A stretch of DNA of 64,000 bases, taken from positions 5,394,001 to 5,458,000 of the forward strand of contig NZ_CP101137.1 in assembly GCF_028473745.1 (NCBI RefSeq). Reading direction: 5' to 3'. The position numbers and the translations under genes are program-made. The notes beneath the pieces are model-generated. The model had not been told where the DNA came from, ran no database searches, and saw only the letters and a list, made by a program, of their open reading frames with translations. Each line of letters starts with the position of its first letter. Within the stretch, counting starts at the first letter, position 1. The stretch comes from Streptomyces sp. M92 (GTDB taxonomy: Bacteria > Actinomycetota > Actinomycetes > Streptomycetales > Streptomycetaceae). Below are positions 41,148 to 51,755 of the stretch, one piece after another.

Positions 41148-42644
41148 TCACGTGGTCCGTCCTAGACGGAGGCCTTCGCCAGTCGGTCCAGCCGCGTGCG
41201 ATGAGCCGGTGTCAGGTGCAGACGCTCGGTGGCGAGGTTCTCCTCGAGGTGGTCGATCCGGGCGGTGCCGGGAATGGGGAGCGCGACCTGCGTGGGGGCG
41301 GCACCGGTCTCGGCGGCCACAGCGGCGACCTCCGCCCTGCTTCCCGCCTCCCCTCCAGGCGACGGGCGCCCCGGGAAGCGTCCGTCCCACGCGGGCGAGT
41401 GGGGACAGGGCCATGAGCGCCGGCGACAGCAGCATGCCGGCCGCGGCGGCCAGCAGGCCGGCGCGCGTCCCCCATGACTCGGCGAGACAGCCGCCGAGCA
41501 GCGAGCCGAGCGGGGTCAGCCCCATGCCGACGAAGGTGATCGTCGCGGCGGTGCGTCCCTGCATCCCGTCCGGAGTGACGGCCTGCCGCACGGCCATCAC
41601 CGTGACGTTCACCAGCTGACCGAAGGCCCCGAAAACGAAGTTGACCGCGACGAGCGCGGGAACCGTCAGGGCGGAACCGCCGTGCAGCGCGGGTACGAGC
41701 AGGAAGACGCCGTCACCGATCGCCGCCGCGGAGACGAGGACGGCACCGTGCCCGAAACGGCCGGGCAGCCGGGCGGCCAGCAGCGACCCCAGCAGCGCGC
41801 CCGGCCCCGTCGCCGCGAGTGCCAGGCCCATGGAGGTGCCCGAGAGGTGCAGCTCCCGAGGCAGGTGCAGGAGATAGACGGTCATCACGGCCGAGAAGAA
41901 GAGCTGGAACGCGGCCGACGCCAGGCAGACGGCCCGCAGCCGGGGGTCCCCCGCGACGAAGCGGAGGCCCTCACGGACGCGCAGCCGGACCCGGGCAGGA
42001 CCTTCCGGGCGCCCCGGGACGGACTCGTGGCGGCCGATCCGCCGGATCGACAGGAACGACAGCGCGAAGAAGACGGCGCCGGAAGCGGCGGCCACCGGCG
42101 CCGACAGCGCGGACACCAACGCGCCGCCGAGGGCGGGACCGCCGGTCTGCGCGGCGGACCGGCTGCCCTCCAGCGCGCTGTTGCCGCGCACCAGCTGGTC
42201 GCGCCGCACCAGCCGGACCAGCGACGCCTGGTACGCCACGTCGAAGAACACGGAGAGAGCGCCGACGGCGAAGGCCACCACGAGCAGCGCCGGCAGACCG
42301 AGCGCGCCGAGGAGGGCGGCTACGGCGGCCGCGCCCAGCGCCAGCGCCCGCCCCGCGTCCGTCAGGACCATCACCGTGCGGGTCCGCCACCTGTCCACGC
42401 ACGCGCCGGCGAAGAGCGACAGCAGCAGGACCGGCGCCTGCCCCACCGCCCGCAGCACACCCAGCTGACCGGCACCGGCATCGAGCGTCAGGACGGCGAA
42501 GAGCGGCAGAATCACCAGCGTCGCGTGCTCACCCAGCTGGGAGGACGTCTGGCCGAGCCAGAGCATGCGGAAGCCGCCGTCCCGCCACAGACGTGACGCG
42601 GGAGACCGGCCGGATTCGGACGAGGTGGAGGAAGCGCACGGCAC
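41148..42644 (-). CDS. MFS transporter (EntS/MFS_3 type) with an altered C-terminal extension
   Basis: A 498-codon frame encoding a 12-helix major facilitator of the enterobactin-exporter-like group: FRMLWLGQTSSQLGEHATLV at helix 1, the motif-A-like LFAGACVDRWRTRTVMVLTD, and VAVNFVFGAFGQLVNVTVMA late. The transporter part ends near residue 425 (about 41370) with LMALSPLARVGRT. The remaining ~70 codons are arginine- and glycine-rich and are an out-of-frame reading of an aldo/keto reductase fragment, so the original stop codon was lost in a rearrangement. The protein may still fold with a disordered tail. GTG 42644 is the most likely start. Substrate unknown. Confidence 0.8.
   Translation of the reverse strand: MPCASSTSSESGRSPASRLWRDGGFRMLWLGQTSSQLGEHATLVILPLFAVLTLDAGAGQLGVLRAVGQAPVLLLSLFAGACVDRWRTRTVMVLTDAGRALALGAAAVAALLGALGLPALLVVAFAVGALSVFFDVAYQASLVRLVRRDQLVRGNSALEGSRSAAQTGGPALGGALVSALSAPVAAASGAVFFALSFLSIRRIGRHESVPGRPEGPARVRLRVREGLRFVAGDPRLRAVCLASAAFQLFFSAVMTVYLLHLPRELHLSGTSMGLALAATGPGALLGSLLAARLPGRFGHGAVLVSAAAIGDGVFLLVPALHGGSALTVPALVAVNFVFGAFGQLVNVTVMAVRQAVTPDGMQGRTAATITFVGMGLTPLGSLLGGCLAESWGTRAGLLAAAAGMLLSPALMALSPLARVGRTLPGAPVAWRGGGKQGGGRRCGRRDRCRPHAGRAPHSRHRPDRPPRGEPRHRASAPDTGSSHAAGPTGEGLRLGRTT
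41162..41345 (-). pseudogene. Aldo/keto reductase C-terminal fragment with internal deletion
   Basis: Read leftward to a TAG at 41164-41162, this frame gives AEVAAVAAETGAAPTQVAL directly joined to PIPGTARIDHLEENLATERL and a final HRTRLDRLAKASV. These are the last segments of an aldo/keto reductase, but the ~11 residues that normally separate the two (the ALAWLL... helix) are missing and nothing of the N-terminal barrel remains. It overlaps the end of the MFS frame in another phase. A deletion appears to have joined an aldo/keto reductase gene to the MFS gene. Confidence 0.75.
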
Positions 42645-42876
42645 GGAGGACCCCTCGGGAGACCGAAGACGAGCCCCGCCTGCCGAGGCACGGCAGGTGC
42701 GCCGGCCGTTTCAGGCAGCGGGAGAGGAAGGCTCGCTGTGCCGCGTGATACGAGCAGCACGCGATGACAGGCCGCTCACGGCCTCGAACGTCAACGCGTG
42801 CTCGGACGACCGACCATGCTCCGCTCCTCCCGGTCACTCTCGGCGCACACCCTAACCCGCCCACCCCCGTGGCCGC

Positions 42877-42907
42877 TTGACCTCGAGCGGACTTGAGCTT
42901 CTAGGTT
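42877..42907 (+). promoter_or_regulatory. MerR-type promoter of the VOC protein gene
   Basis: TTGACC (42877-42882) and TAGGTT (42902-42907) are separated by 19 bases, the over-long spacer diagnostic of MerR-family activation. The spacer carries a CTCGAG-N4-CTTGAG dyad. No MerR gene is in the window. The remainder of the 314-bp gap (42645-42958) between the divergent MFS and VOC genes shows no gene. Confidence 0.75.
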
Positions 42908-42958
42908 CGTTCCAGAGCCGCGGGAACCGACCGCCGGCACCGTCCGAGGAGATTCGCC

Positions 42959-43498
42959 ATGGCAGAGCACACAGCCCCCGTCGAGATTCCCGACCGCTAC
43001 CGGTACGCAGTGATTCCGCACATCATGGTCGACGACGCGGCCGCCGCGATCGACTTCTACAAGCAGGCGTTCGACGCCCACGAGGAGTTCCGGATCGAGG
43101 CTCCCGGCGGCGGCATCCTCCATGCCGAGATCACCGTCGGACGCTCGTCCCTGATGCTGGGAGACGCCGGTGCGGACGGAGCGGAGCTCGGCCGCTTCCT
43201 CTCACCGGCCGCGCTCGGCGGGGGCACGTCGGTGACGCTGCACGTCTTCGTGTCGGACGTCGACAGCCTGGCACGACGTGCGGAGGCCGCGGGTGCCGAG
43301 ATCCTCCAGCCGCCGACGGACATGTTCCACGGGGATCGCACCGTGGTCCTCAGGGACCCCTCTGGGCACATGTGGGTCTTCCTGACCCACATCGAAGACG
43401 TCTCGGAAGAGGAGCTGCTGCGCCGCCTGGCCACCGCGGGTGACCGGTCTGCTCGGACCGCGCCGGCCGGCACCCCGGAGCGCGGTCCGGCGCGGTGA
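42959..43498 (+). CDS. VOC-superfamily (PhnB/glyoxalase-like) protein
   Basis: A 179-residue protein of the vicinal-oxygen-chelate fold: two beta-alpha-beta-beta-beta halves, VIPHIMVDDAAAAIDFYKQA with EEFRIEAPGGGILHAEITVG, and VTLHVFVSDVDSLARRAEAA with GDRTVVLRDPSGHMWVFLTH. It belongs to the PhnB-like group, often annotated as glyoxalase/bleomycin-resistance proteins. Possible metal-site residues include His115-type positions in the second half and the terminal Glu/His, but full metal coordination cannot be confirmed. The start follows GAGGAG. The MerR-type promoter suggests induction by a small toxic compound or oxidant. Confidence 0.85.
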   Translation: MAEHTAPVEIPDRYRYAVIPHIMVDDAAAAIDFYKQAFDAHEEFRIEAPGGGILHAEITVGRSSLMLGDAGADGAELGRFLSPAALGGGTSVTLHVFVSDVDSLARRAEAAGAEILQPPTDMFHGDRTVVLRDPSGHMWVFLTHIEDVSEEELLRRLATAGDRSARTAPAGTPERGPAR

Positions 43499-43506
43499 CG
43501 AGGGGG

Positions 43507-44721
43507 TCAGCGGGCCCTGGGGCCGTCCTGGACGGGGTCGGGCAGTGCGAGGGCGGTGTGCGCCCGGCGCCCGGTGGCCGGCGGCGCGGCGGTGAGGGCG
43601 CGGAGTCTGGCGTTGCGCCTGTCGAGGGACGCGGCGGTGGTGGGGAAGAGCGCCGCGTCGCCGTCCGCGACCTGTGCCTGGTTCAGCTCGACGAATCCGC
43701 GCAGGTCCCGCTCGTAGGCGGCGAAGGCCGCGGTGTGGTCGCGATGCGCGGCCAGCGAGGCGGCGAGCACGTAGGCGCCGACGAGGGCGAGGCTGGACCC
43801 CTGCCCGGTCAGGAACGACGGGGCGTAGGCGGCGTCGCCCACGAGCGCGGTCCGGCCACTGGACCAGCGCGGCATGCGGACCTGGCTCACGGTGTCGAAG
43901 AACGGGTCGCTCGCGCGGCGCATGGCGGCGACCATGCCAGGGATCTCCCATCCGGCGTCGTGGAACGTGGTGGCCACGAGATCACGCTGGGCCTCGGGGT
44001 CACGGAGCACCTCGTACCCGGGCTCCGGGCCCGCGAAGTTCAGGAAGGCGTGCACCTCGTCGGCGTCCTCGACGGCGTAGAGCGCCGCGGCCCTGCCGGG
44101 GGTGTTCCACATGAGCACCTCGTGGGAGAGACCGAAGCTGTTGGGCATGGTGAAGACGGTGAAGCAGTACCCGAGATAGTGGTGGAACCGCTGCTCGGAG
44201 CCGTACACCAGCTCCCGGGTGCGCGAGTGCAGGCCGTCCGCGCCCAGAACCAGGTCGAAGCTGCGCCGGACGCCGCTGCGGAAGGTGACGTCGACGCCGT
44301 GCTCGTGCTCCGTGAGCGCTTCGACGGAGTCGTCGAACACGAACTCCACCTCGTCACGGACGGCCCCGTACAGGGCTCGGGCCAGATCGCCGCGACGCAC
44401 CTCGACGTCACGTCCCTCGACACCGCCGGCCACCACCTGGGGGTGGACCACCGCCGCCTCGCTGCCGTCGGCGTCGAGGAAGGTCACCCGGCGCGACTCG
44501 ACATGCGCTTCCCGGAGTTGCGGCAGGATTCCCATCCGGCGGGCCACCTCCACGGCGGTGCCGCGCACGTCGACCGGGTACCCGCCGGCGCGCAGTCCGG
44601 CGGACTTCTCCACCACCGTCACCGCGAACCCGTAGCGGCGCAGCCAGAACGCCACGGCGGGGCCCGCGATGCTCGCTCCGGACACCAGGACGGTGCCCTT
44701 CGTCGCTGTTTTCATGGCCAT
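43507..44721 (-). CDS. FAD-dependent monooxygenase (TetX / aromatic hydroxylase family)
   Basis: A 404-residue group A flavin monooxygenase. FAD motifs: VLVSGASIAGPAVAFWLRRY (dinucleotide fold), LVLGADGLHSRTRELVY (DG motif) and TALVGDAAYAPSFLTGQGSS (GD motif). It hydroxylates an aromatic or polyketide-like small molecule using NAD(P)H and oxygen; TetX-like relatives inactivate tetracyclines. The start at 44721 has AAGGAGAG upstream inside the MFS gene, whose stop is three bases away, so the two are coupled. Fourth gene of the ABC-MFS operon. Together with two exporters upstream, a drug-resistance role is plausible; substrate is not determinable. Confidence 0.85.
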   Translation of the reverse strand: MAMKTATKGTVLVSGASIAGPAVAFWLRRYGFAVTVVEKSAGLRAGGYPVDVRGTAVEVARRMGILPQLREAHVESRRVTFLDADGSEAAVVHPQVVAGGVEGRDVEVRRGDLARALYGAVRDEVEFVFDDSVEALTEHEHGVDVTFRSGVRRSFDLVLGADGLHSRTRELVYGSEQRFHHYLGYCFTVFTMPNSFGLSHEVLMWNTPGRAAALYAVEDADEVHAFLNFAGPEPGYEVLRDPEAQRDLVATTFHDAGWEIPGMVAAMRRASDPFFDTVSQVRMPRWSSGRTALVGDAAYAPSFLTGQGSSLALVGAYVLAASLAAHRDHTAAFAAYERDLRGFVELNQAQVADGDAALFPTTAASLDRRNARLRALTAAPPATGRRAHTALALPDPVQDGPRAR

Positions 44722-44724
44722 GTG

Positions 44725-46194
44725 TCAGCTCTCCTTGCCGAGATGAAGTGCGGGGCTGAGGCGGGTGGTGCTTCGTACGAGCATCACGGCCAGCACCGCG
44801 GCGGCCGCGAACGCGACGGAAGCGATCGCGACGTAACCGAACACACCCGTGGCCGAGTTCGTCGTCTCCCCGTCGACGACCACCGACGTCGACCCGAGCA
44901 CGGCGGCACCCACGAAGTTCAGGACCACCGAACCGATCGAGACCATGACCATGACCAGGCTGGAGACGATGCCCTGCCGTTCGGGGGAAGCCAGGCTCCC
45001 CGCCATGTTGAATCCGGACGTCCCGAGCGCTCCGACCGTGACACCCAGCAGGAAGCCGCAGCAGAGCGCGACGGGAAGCCGGGACACCCCGGCGAACATC
45101 CCGACGGTCACGACCGTTCCGAGCACGATGGCGCCGGCGAGGGTCCGGGCCGGTCCGACGCGTGCGGCGAGCCATCCCGCCGACGGGCCCCCGAGCGTGA
45201 CGCCGAGTCCCGGCGCCGCGAGGAGCAGCGCCACGGATCCTTGGCCGGCCAGTCCGTACCCGAGCCGTTGATCCGCCGACACATCACCGATGAGGGGGAT
45301 GAGCTGCAGCACGCTCTGGTACGAACCCGCGGCGAGGAAGACCACGAGGAGCGTGAGCACCAAGGGGCCACCGAGGTTCCTGACGTCGATCAGGGCATCG
45401 GGCTTCCGGCTGGAGACCAGGAACCACCTGGCCAGTGCCCCGACGCCGCCCACGAGGAGGGCCAGCGGTCCCGCGGCGAGCCAGCCGAGGTCCGAGCCGA
45501 GACTGACGTAGCCGAGGACGCCGACGAGACCACCGCCGAGCAGGAGGGCACCACCGACGTCGAGCCGCCCCGGCGTCCTGACCGGGGTCTCGGGGAGTAC
45601 GTGGTGCACACAGACCGCCATCGAGGCCGCGACGAGGGCCGACACGAAGAACAGGATCTGGAAGCCGAACCGCTCGGCCAGGTCCTCGATGACGAAACGC
45701 GACGCGATGTTGAGGACCGCGGAGCCCGACGTCACGATGCCCACGACGACCATCGCGATGCGGGGCGCGCAGAGGCCACGGACCATCGCCACGGAGAGGA
45801 AGACCGTGGCCAGGGACGCCCCCTGCAGCACGCGCCCCGGCACGAACAGCCAGAGGCTGGGAGCCACGGCACACAGCAGGGCCCCCGCGCAGCTGAGGAG
45901 CAGCGCCAGGACCAGTACCCTGCGCCTGCCGTGGAGGTCGGCGGCCTTCCCGAGCAGGGGCGCCCACATCACACCCGCCAGCATCGCGGTGGCGTTGAGC
46001 CACGCCGCCTGGTCGGTGCCGAAATGGTCGAGCATCTCCGGGAGGACGACCAGCGGCGCGGTGACGGCCGAGTCGACCACGAAGTTCACCAGGGCCAGGA
46101 CGGCCACGAGGCCGACGAGCCGTCCGCTCCACCTCGTGTGCCGTCCGGCCTCCGTACGTGCGGGATCAGTGCTTCCGGTCCTGCTCTGCTGCAT
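44725..46194 (-). CDS. MFS drug exporter (DHA2-type)
   Basis: A 489-residue major facilitator with about 14 hydrophobic segments. Motif A appears as GKAADLHGRRRVLVLALLLS, and the first helix has VGLVAVLALVNFVVDSAVTA; VLPEMLDHFGTDQAAWLNAT is typical of the DHA2 group. ATG 46194 follows AGGAG and is preferred to an in-frame codon upstream that would overlap the FtsX gene. It lies 37 bases after the FtsX permease stop and directly before the monooxygenase gene. Such proteins export drugs or dyes by proton antiport; probable role is resistance to the compound handled by the operon. Confidence 0.87.
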   Translation of the reverse strand: MQQSRTGSTDPARTEAGRHTRWSGRLVGLVAVLALVNFVVDSAVTAPLVVLPEMLDHFGTDQAAWLNATAMLAGVMWAPLLGKAADLHGRRRVLVLALLLSCAGALLCAVAPSLWLFVPGRVLQGASLATVFLSVAMVRGLCAPRIAMVVVGIVTSGSAVLNIASRFVIEDLAERFGFQILFFVSALVAASMAVCVHHVLPETPVRTPGRLDVGGALLLGGGLVGVLGYVSLGSDLGWLAAGPLALLVGGVGALARWFLVSSRKPDALIDVRNLGGPLVLTLLVVFLAAGSYQSVLQLIPLIGDVSADQRLGYGLAGQGSVALLLAAPGLGVTLGGPSAGWLAARVGPARTLAGAIVLGTVVTVGMFAGVSRLPVALCCGFLLGVTVGALGTSGFNMAGSLASPERQGIVSSLVMVMVSIGSVVLNFVGAAVLGSTSVVVDGETTNSATGVFGYVAIASVAFAAAAVLAVMLVRSTTRLSPALHLGKES

Positions 46195-46231
46195 GGCTGG
46201 CTCCTTGTCGGAGGTGCTGCCGCGGGCGGTC

Positions 46232-48747
46232 TCAGACATTCGGGTCACGCAGTGCCGCGCGGGCCGGGAGGGACACGGCGACGAGGCCGAGGGACACCGC
46301 GGCCGCGGCGAACGTGGCGTACAGCAACGGGGGCACGTACGGGAGTTCGCCGGTCAGGCCGCGCATCATCGGGGTCAGTGTGATCATGGCGATCGCGGTG
46401 CCCAGGGCCACGCCCGCCGCCGACACCAGCAGGCTCTCCCAGCCGAGCATGCGCATCACCTGGCGGCGGGTGGAGCCGACGAGGCGGAGCACGGCCAGTT
46501 CGCGCCGGCGGTCCAGGACCGTCATCACCAGGGTGTTGACGGCGGCGACGGCGGCGAAGCCGCCCAGGACGGCGGCCATCATGTAGTTGGCCCAGGCGCC
46601 GAACTCCCGGTCCACGTTCTGCGCGACGGCGTACCCGGAGGCGTCGGTGACCTCGCCGAGCGCGGCGAGCGGTCCGGCGTCGCCGCCGCTGACCAGCAGC
46701 GTGTCCGCGAAGGCCGACGTGACGTGCCCGTCCAGCGAGGCGCGGTCCATCGTCACCGCCGGCAGACCCAGACCGCGGCCGTAGACCGCGACGACTTCCG
46801 GGGCGGCCTTCGTGCCGTCGGGCAGGTAGAGCGGCAGCTTGTCGCCGAGCTCGACGTCGGCCGCGGTGGCGAGCGTCCTGTCGATGGCGATACGGCCCTC
46901 ACCCACCCGGTCCAGGCTGCCGCCGCGCACGTCCAGGTCCTGCACCTGGGCGAGCTCGGCGCCGGAGCCCGAGACGCCCTGGGTCGCGGTCCCCTGCAGC
47001 GACGTCTCGCCGCCGCCCTCGACGGGCACCAGTACCTGCGTGTCGAGCAGGCTCACCGCCGCGTCGACGCCGGGTGTGCGGGCGGCACGGTCGGCGGCGT
47101 CGGCGGGCAGGCCCGCCGGGTTCGTGACCACATGGTCTGCCGTGATGCCCTCGCGGAGTTGCCGCGAGGCGACGTGGCTCTCGCTCGTGTGCATGAAGAC
47201 GAGCGTCGAGGCGAAGGCCATCGCCAGCACGATCGGCGTGATCGCGGAGGCCAGCCGACGGGCGTTGGTGCGGGAGTTGGCGGCGGCCAGCGACGCGGAG
47301 GCGCCGCCGCCGCGCAGCAGCATGCCGAAGAGCGCCGCGCACAGCCGCGCCAGGACCGGGCCGAGCAGGGCGACGGCGAGCATGAAGAGCATGACGACGC
47401 CGAGGGAGGCGTTGGCCGCGTCGGAACCGGCGGCGGAGGCGGCGACGCCGGCGAGCGCCGAGCCGCCGCCGACGGCGCCCAGTCCGAGGACGGTGCGGAC
47501 GACGCCCGGCCGCAGCCGTTCCACCGAGGCCTCGGCCAGCGCCTGGCCCGGCTTGATCCGCGCGGGCCTGCGCCCGGCCGCCCAGCCCGCGCCGAGCGCG
47601 GTGAGCAGGCCGACCCCTACGGCCGCGAGCAGGGGGAACCCGGAGACGTGCAGTTCGACCGCCTCCGGGACGGCCCCGCGGTCCTGCATCTGCCCGAACC
47701 ACCAGTGCGCGAGCCCGATGCCGGGCAGGCAGCCGAGCACCCCGGCGAGCGGGGCGACCAGCAGCGCCTCGGCGGCGACCGCGCGACGGATCTGCCGCGG
47801 CGTGGCACCGACGGCGCGCAGCAGCGCGAACTCGCGGGAGCGCTGGCCGACGGAGAGGGCGACCGTTCCGGCCGCGGTGAAGACCGCGACCAGGGTTGCG
47901 ATCCCGCCGAAGGAGCCGCCGACCGCGAAGAGCGTCTCCTTGGCGTAGGCCAGGCCGTGGTCCTCGACCTCGCCGCGGTCGTCGCCGGTGAGCACCCCCG
48001 CGCCGGAGCCCGCGAGGGACTTCTCGACGGCGGCGGCCAGGGCGTCCGGGTCGGCGCCGTCGTCGGCCGTGACGGCGATGGCGTCGGCCTTGCCGGGGTG
48101 CCCGGCCAGCACGGACGCCTCGGCGTCGGCGAACCAGGCCGTGGCCCCGCCGCCCACCCCTTCCTCCGCGGTGTCGCCCGGCCCGGCCTCGGCCAGTCCG
48201 GACACCCGGAAGCCGGCGCGGCCGTCGGCCGTTTCCAGCGTGACGGTGTCGCCGACGCCGGCCCCGGCCGCGCGGGCCGCGTCGGCGCCGAGGACGACCT
48301 CGCCCGTCTGCGGCGCGGCGCCGTCGGTCAGCTCGCTGCCGGTGAAGGTGTGCGCGCCCCAGCCGTGGCCGGTGAGCGCGCTCGACGAGGTGGTGCCCCG
48401 GTGCACCGGGAAGGTGAAGTCCGGGACGGCGGTGGCCGCACCCGGCACCTCGGCGGCCCTCGCCGCCAGCCCCGCGTCCACGCGGGCGGTGTCCGGCAGC
48501 GGGTACGCGGTCTCCTCGGGACCGTCGATGGTGTCGGCGACGATCCGCGCCGACTGGTCGGCCGCCACGACGACCGGCGCGTTCGCGTACCGCTCCGCCG
48601 GCACCGACGCCCTCAGGCTGGTCTCCAGCAGGACGCCGCAGGCCGCGACGATCAGCGCCGACATCATCAGCGCGACGAACGTGCCCGCGAACGAGGCGGG
48701 CTTGAAGCGCACGGCCGCGCGAGCGAGGCCGTTGGGAGCGAACTTCC

Positions 48748-48751
<4 letters not shown>
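46232..48751 (-). CDS. FtsX-family ABC transporter permease (MacB-like, duplicated)
   Basis: An 839-residue permease with two FtsX repeats. Each repeat has a three-helix FtsX core: IATLVAVFTAAGTVALSVGQ with RSREFALLRAVGATPRQIRR in the first (around residues 285-400) and NTLVMTVLDRRRELAVLRLV with GSTRRQVMRML in the second (around 735-830). Large extracellular domains (residues ~45-280 and ~530-720) come before them. This type moves lipids, peptides or antibiotics outward, or transmits stress signals, with a partner ATPase. The start overlaps the ATPase stop by four bases. Second gene of the operon. Confidence 0.9.
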
Positions 48752-49569
<818 letters not shown>

Positions 49570-49631
49570 CTTCGGCCCTCTCGTGATCTTCCGTGCTGAC
49601 GGGATCAAGAGTGCGAGGACGGCTGCGCTCC

Positions 49632-49682
49632 GGGCGTCACACCCGGGAGCCAACATGGAGGTGCTACCACGGTAGGGGGTGG
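49632..49682 (-). promoter_or_regulatory. Conserved 51-bp control block upstream of the ABC-MFS operon
   Basis: Minus-strand block beginning CCACCCCCTACC with the palindrome TACCACGGTA (49665-49674) and ending near GTGTGACGCCC. It aligns without gaps over 51 bases to 51756-51806 upstream of the two-component genes, differing at about 13 positions, most of them between the motifs. Probable response-regulator site, with TGACGC as a possible -35. Confidence 0.75.
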
Positions 49683-49707
49683 AGGAGAGACAGGGGCGGG
49701 GAGCGGC

Positions 49708-50397
49708 CTACTCGCCCGGTGCCACCAGCCCCGACTCGTACGCGAAGACCACCGCCTGCGCCCGGTCGCGCAGGTCGAGCTTGGTGAGGACGCGGCTCAC
49801 ATGTGTCTTCACCGTCTGCTCGGCCAGTACCAGCTCCTGGGCGATCTCCGCGTTGGACCGGCCGCGGGCCACCAGGGTGAGGACCTCGGTCTCGCGCTCC
49901 GTCAGGGCCTTCAGCCGCAGCGTGGGCCTGCCCCTGGTGGCGGGACGTTGCCGGGCGAAGTCCGCGATGAGCCGGCGCGTCACGGAGGGTGCGAGCAGCG
50001 CGTCGCCGGAGGCGACGACGCGTACCGCCGCGATGAGGTCGGCCGGCGGGGCGTCCTTGAGCAGGAAGCCGCTCGCACCGGCCCGAAGCGCCTCGTAGAC
50101 GTAGTCGTCGACGTCGAACGTGGTGAGCATCAGGACACGCGGCCGGTGCTCACCCGCCGCACCTGCGCCGCCCGGCGGGGGCCCGAGGATGCGGCGCGCG
50201 GCCTCCAGGCCGTCCATCTCGGGCATGCGGACATCCATCAGCACGACGTCGGGACGGGTGCGGCGGCTCAGCTCGACGCCCTGCGCGCCGTCGGGGGCCT
50301 CACCCACCACGTCGATGTCGCTCTGGGCGGCCAGCAGTGCGGCGAAACCCGCCCGCACCATGGCCTGGTCGTCGACGATGATGACGCGCGTGGTCAC
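49708..50397 (-). CDS. NarL/LuxR-family response regulator
   Basis: A 229-residue response regulator. The receiver domain has Asp9/Asp10 (VIIVDDQ), phospho-acceptor Asp55 in VVLMDVRMPEMDG, and Lys114 in GFLLKDAPP. The C-terminal LuxR helix-turn-helix covers about residues 163-220 (LTERETEVLTLVARGRSNAE, then TVKTHVSRVLTKLDLRDR). Its start overlaps the histidine kinase stop by four bases. It is encoded just behind the ABC-MFS operon on the same strand, and the two units share a conserved upstream block, which makes it the likely activator of both. Confidence 0.93.
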   Translation of the reverse strand: MTTRVIIVDDQAMVRAGFAALLAAQSDIDVVGEAPDGAQGVELSRRTRPDVVLMDVRMPEMDGLEAARRILGPPPGGAGAAGEHRPRVLMLTTFDVDDYVYEALRAGASGFLLKDAPPADLIAAVRVVASGDALLAPSVTRRLIADFARQRPATRGRPTLRLKALTERETEVLTLVARGRSNAEIAQELVLAEQTVKTHVSRVLTKLDLRDRAQAVVFAYESGLVAPGE

Positions 50398-51635
50398 GTG
50401 GGGTCCTTTTCATCGAGTTCGTCGAGGGGGAGCAGGGCGGCCACCCGGAAACCGCCGTCCGGCAGCGGTCCCGTGTCGAGGGTGCCGCCGACGAGCCGGA
50501 CCCGCTCGCGCATGCCGACGAGGCCGTGACCGGTGCCGCCCTCCTCGAGCGGCGCGGCGGAGGGCTCGGGCGGCGGCCCGTTGACGACGAGGACGGTGAG
50601 CCGCGCACCGTCCTCGGCGGCGGACGCCGACACCGACACCCGCGTCGGAGCGCCCGGCGCGTGCCGCACCACGTTCGCCAGGGCCTCCTGGACGATGCGG
50701 TAAGCCGAGAGGCCCACCGTCTCGGACACGTCGGCGTCGCAGGGGGTGAATTCCACCGGCACGCCCGCCCGCACCGTCGCCTCCACCAGCTGACCGATCC
50801 GCGTCAGGCCCGGCTGGGGCGCGAGCTCGCCGTGCGCCTCCTCGCTCCGCAGCACGCCCAGCAGCCGCCGCATCTCACCGAGGGACTCGCGCGCGGTCGC
50901 CGCGATGGACGTGAACTCCTCCTGCGCGTTCGGGGGCAGCCGCTCGAGACGGTACGCCGCGGTGTCCGCCTGCACCGTGATCACGGACATGTGGTGCGCC
51001 ACCACGTCGTGCAGCTCGCGCGCGATGCGGGCGCGCTCCTCCAGCAGCGTCCGGCGGCCGCGCTCGGCCTCGCTGATCGTCTCCTGCTCGGCCAGCCTGC
51101 GCTGCGCCTCGTACCGCTCGCGGAGCGCGGCGGCGAGCAGGAGCGTGATGCCGCCGAGGATGGTCAGCAGCAGGGTCATGGCATCGGTGCCGTGCCGTGC
51201 GGCGAACCCCAGGCCGACGTTCGCGCCCGCCGTCGCCAGCCACACCAGCAGCAGCGTCCGGCGCCGCTCGCGCAGGCCCAGGGCGAGGCAGAGGCCGACG
51301 TACCCGACGATCTCCATGGGCGGGAACGGCCACAGGAGCCGCTCCTCGAAGTCGACGGTGAGCAGGGCGAGCGCCCCGGCGACATCCGCGGCGAAGACCA
51401 CGTACCAGGCACGCAGCGGGCGCACGACGGCGAGCAGCAGCGGCGCCGCCTGCGCGACGGCCAGCGCGCTCGCGAGGCCGCCGTTCAGGCCGTAGTCGGC
51501 GGTGAGGACCTGGATGGTGGTGGGGAGCAGGGCGACGCAGAGCACGAACGCCACACCCCACGGCAGCAGCCGCACCCACCGGCGCGAGGCGCCCGCGAGC
51601 AGCGCGCGCGGGCGTTCCTCCTCCACTGACGTCAT
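50394..51635 (-). CDS. NarL-type sensor histidine kinase
   Basis: A 413-residue sensor kinase. An N-terminal membrane region (about residues 25-170) has five to six helices with short loops and no large sensor domain, so it probably senses within the membrane. The HisKA_3 dimerisation helix carries phospho-acceptor His209 in RARIARELHDVVAHHMSVIT. The HATPase domain has IVQEALANVVRHA (N box) and GHGLVGMRERVRLVGG (G box). ATG 51635 has AAGGTG upstream. It is coupled to the response-regulator gene by a four-base overlap. Such intramembrane-sensing kinases beside ABC transporters often detect cell-envelope antibiotics, an inference. Confidence 0.92.
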   Translation of the reverse strand: MTSVEEERPRALLAGASRRWVRLLPWGVAFVLCVALLPTTIQVLTADYGLNGGLASALAVAQAAPLLLAVVRPLRAWYVVFAADVAGALALLTVDFEERLLWPFPPMEIVGYVGLCLALGLRERRRTLLLVWLATAGANVGLGFAARHGTDAMTLLLTILGGITLLLAAALRERYEAQRRLAEQETISEAERGRRTLLEERARIARELHDVVAHHMSVITVQADTAAYRLERLPPNAQEEFTSIAATARESLGEMRRLLGVLRSEEAHGELAPQPGLTRIGQLVEATVRAGVPVEFTPCDADVSETVGLSAYRIVQEALANVVRHAPGAPTRVSVSASAAEDGARLTVLVVNGPPPEPSAAPLEEGGTGHGLVGMRERVRLVGGTLDTGPLPDGGFRVAALLPLDELDEKDPT

Positions 51636-51755
51636 GGGCATCACCTTATGCGCGTCGAGTACGCAGCCGTTCACGCCGCCGGCGCGAAGCGGGCGCTGCC
51701 GAGGAAGTCGTCCGCCGGCCACACGACAAGAAGGCTAGGAAGGCGGTGCGCTGCG

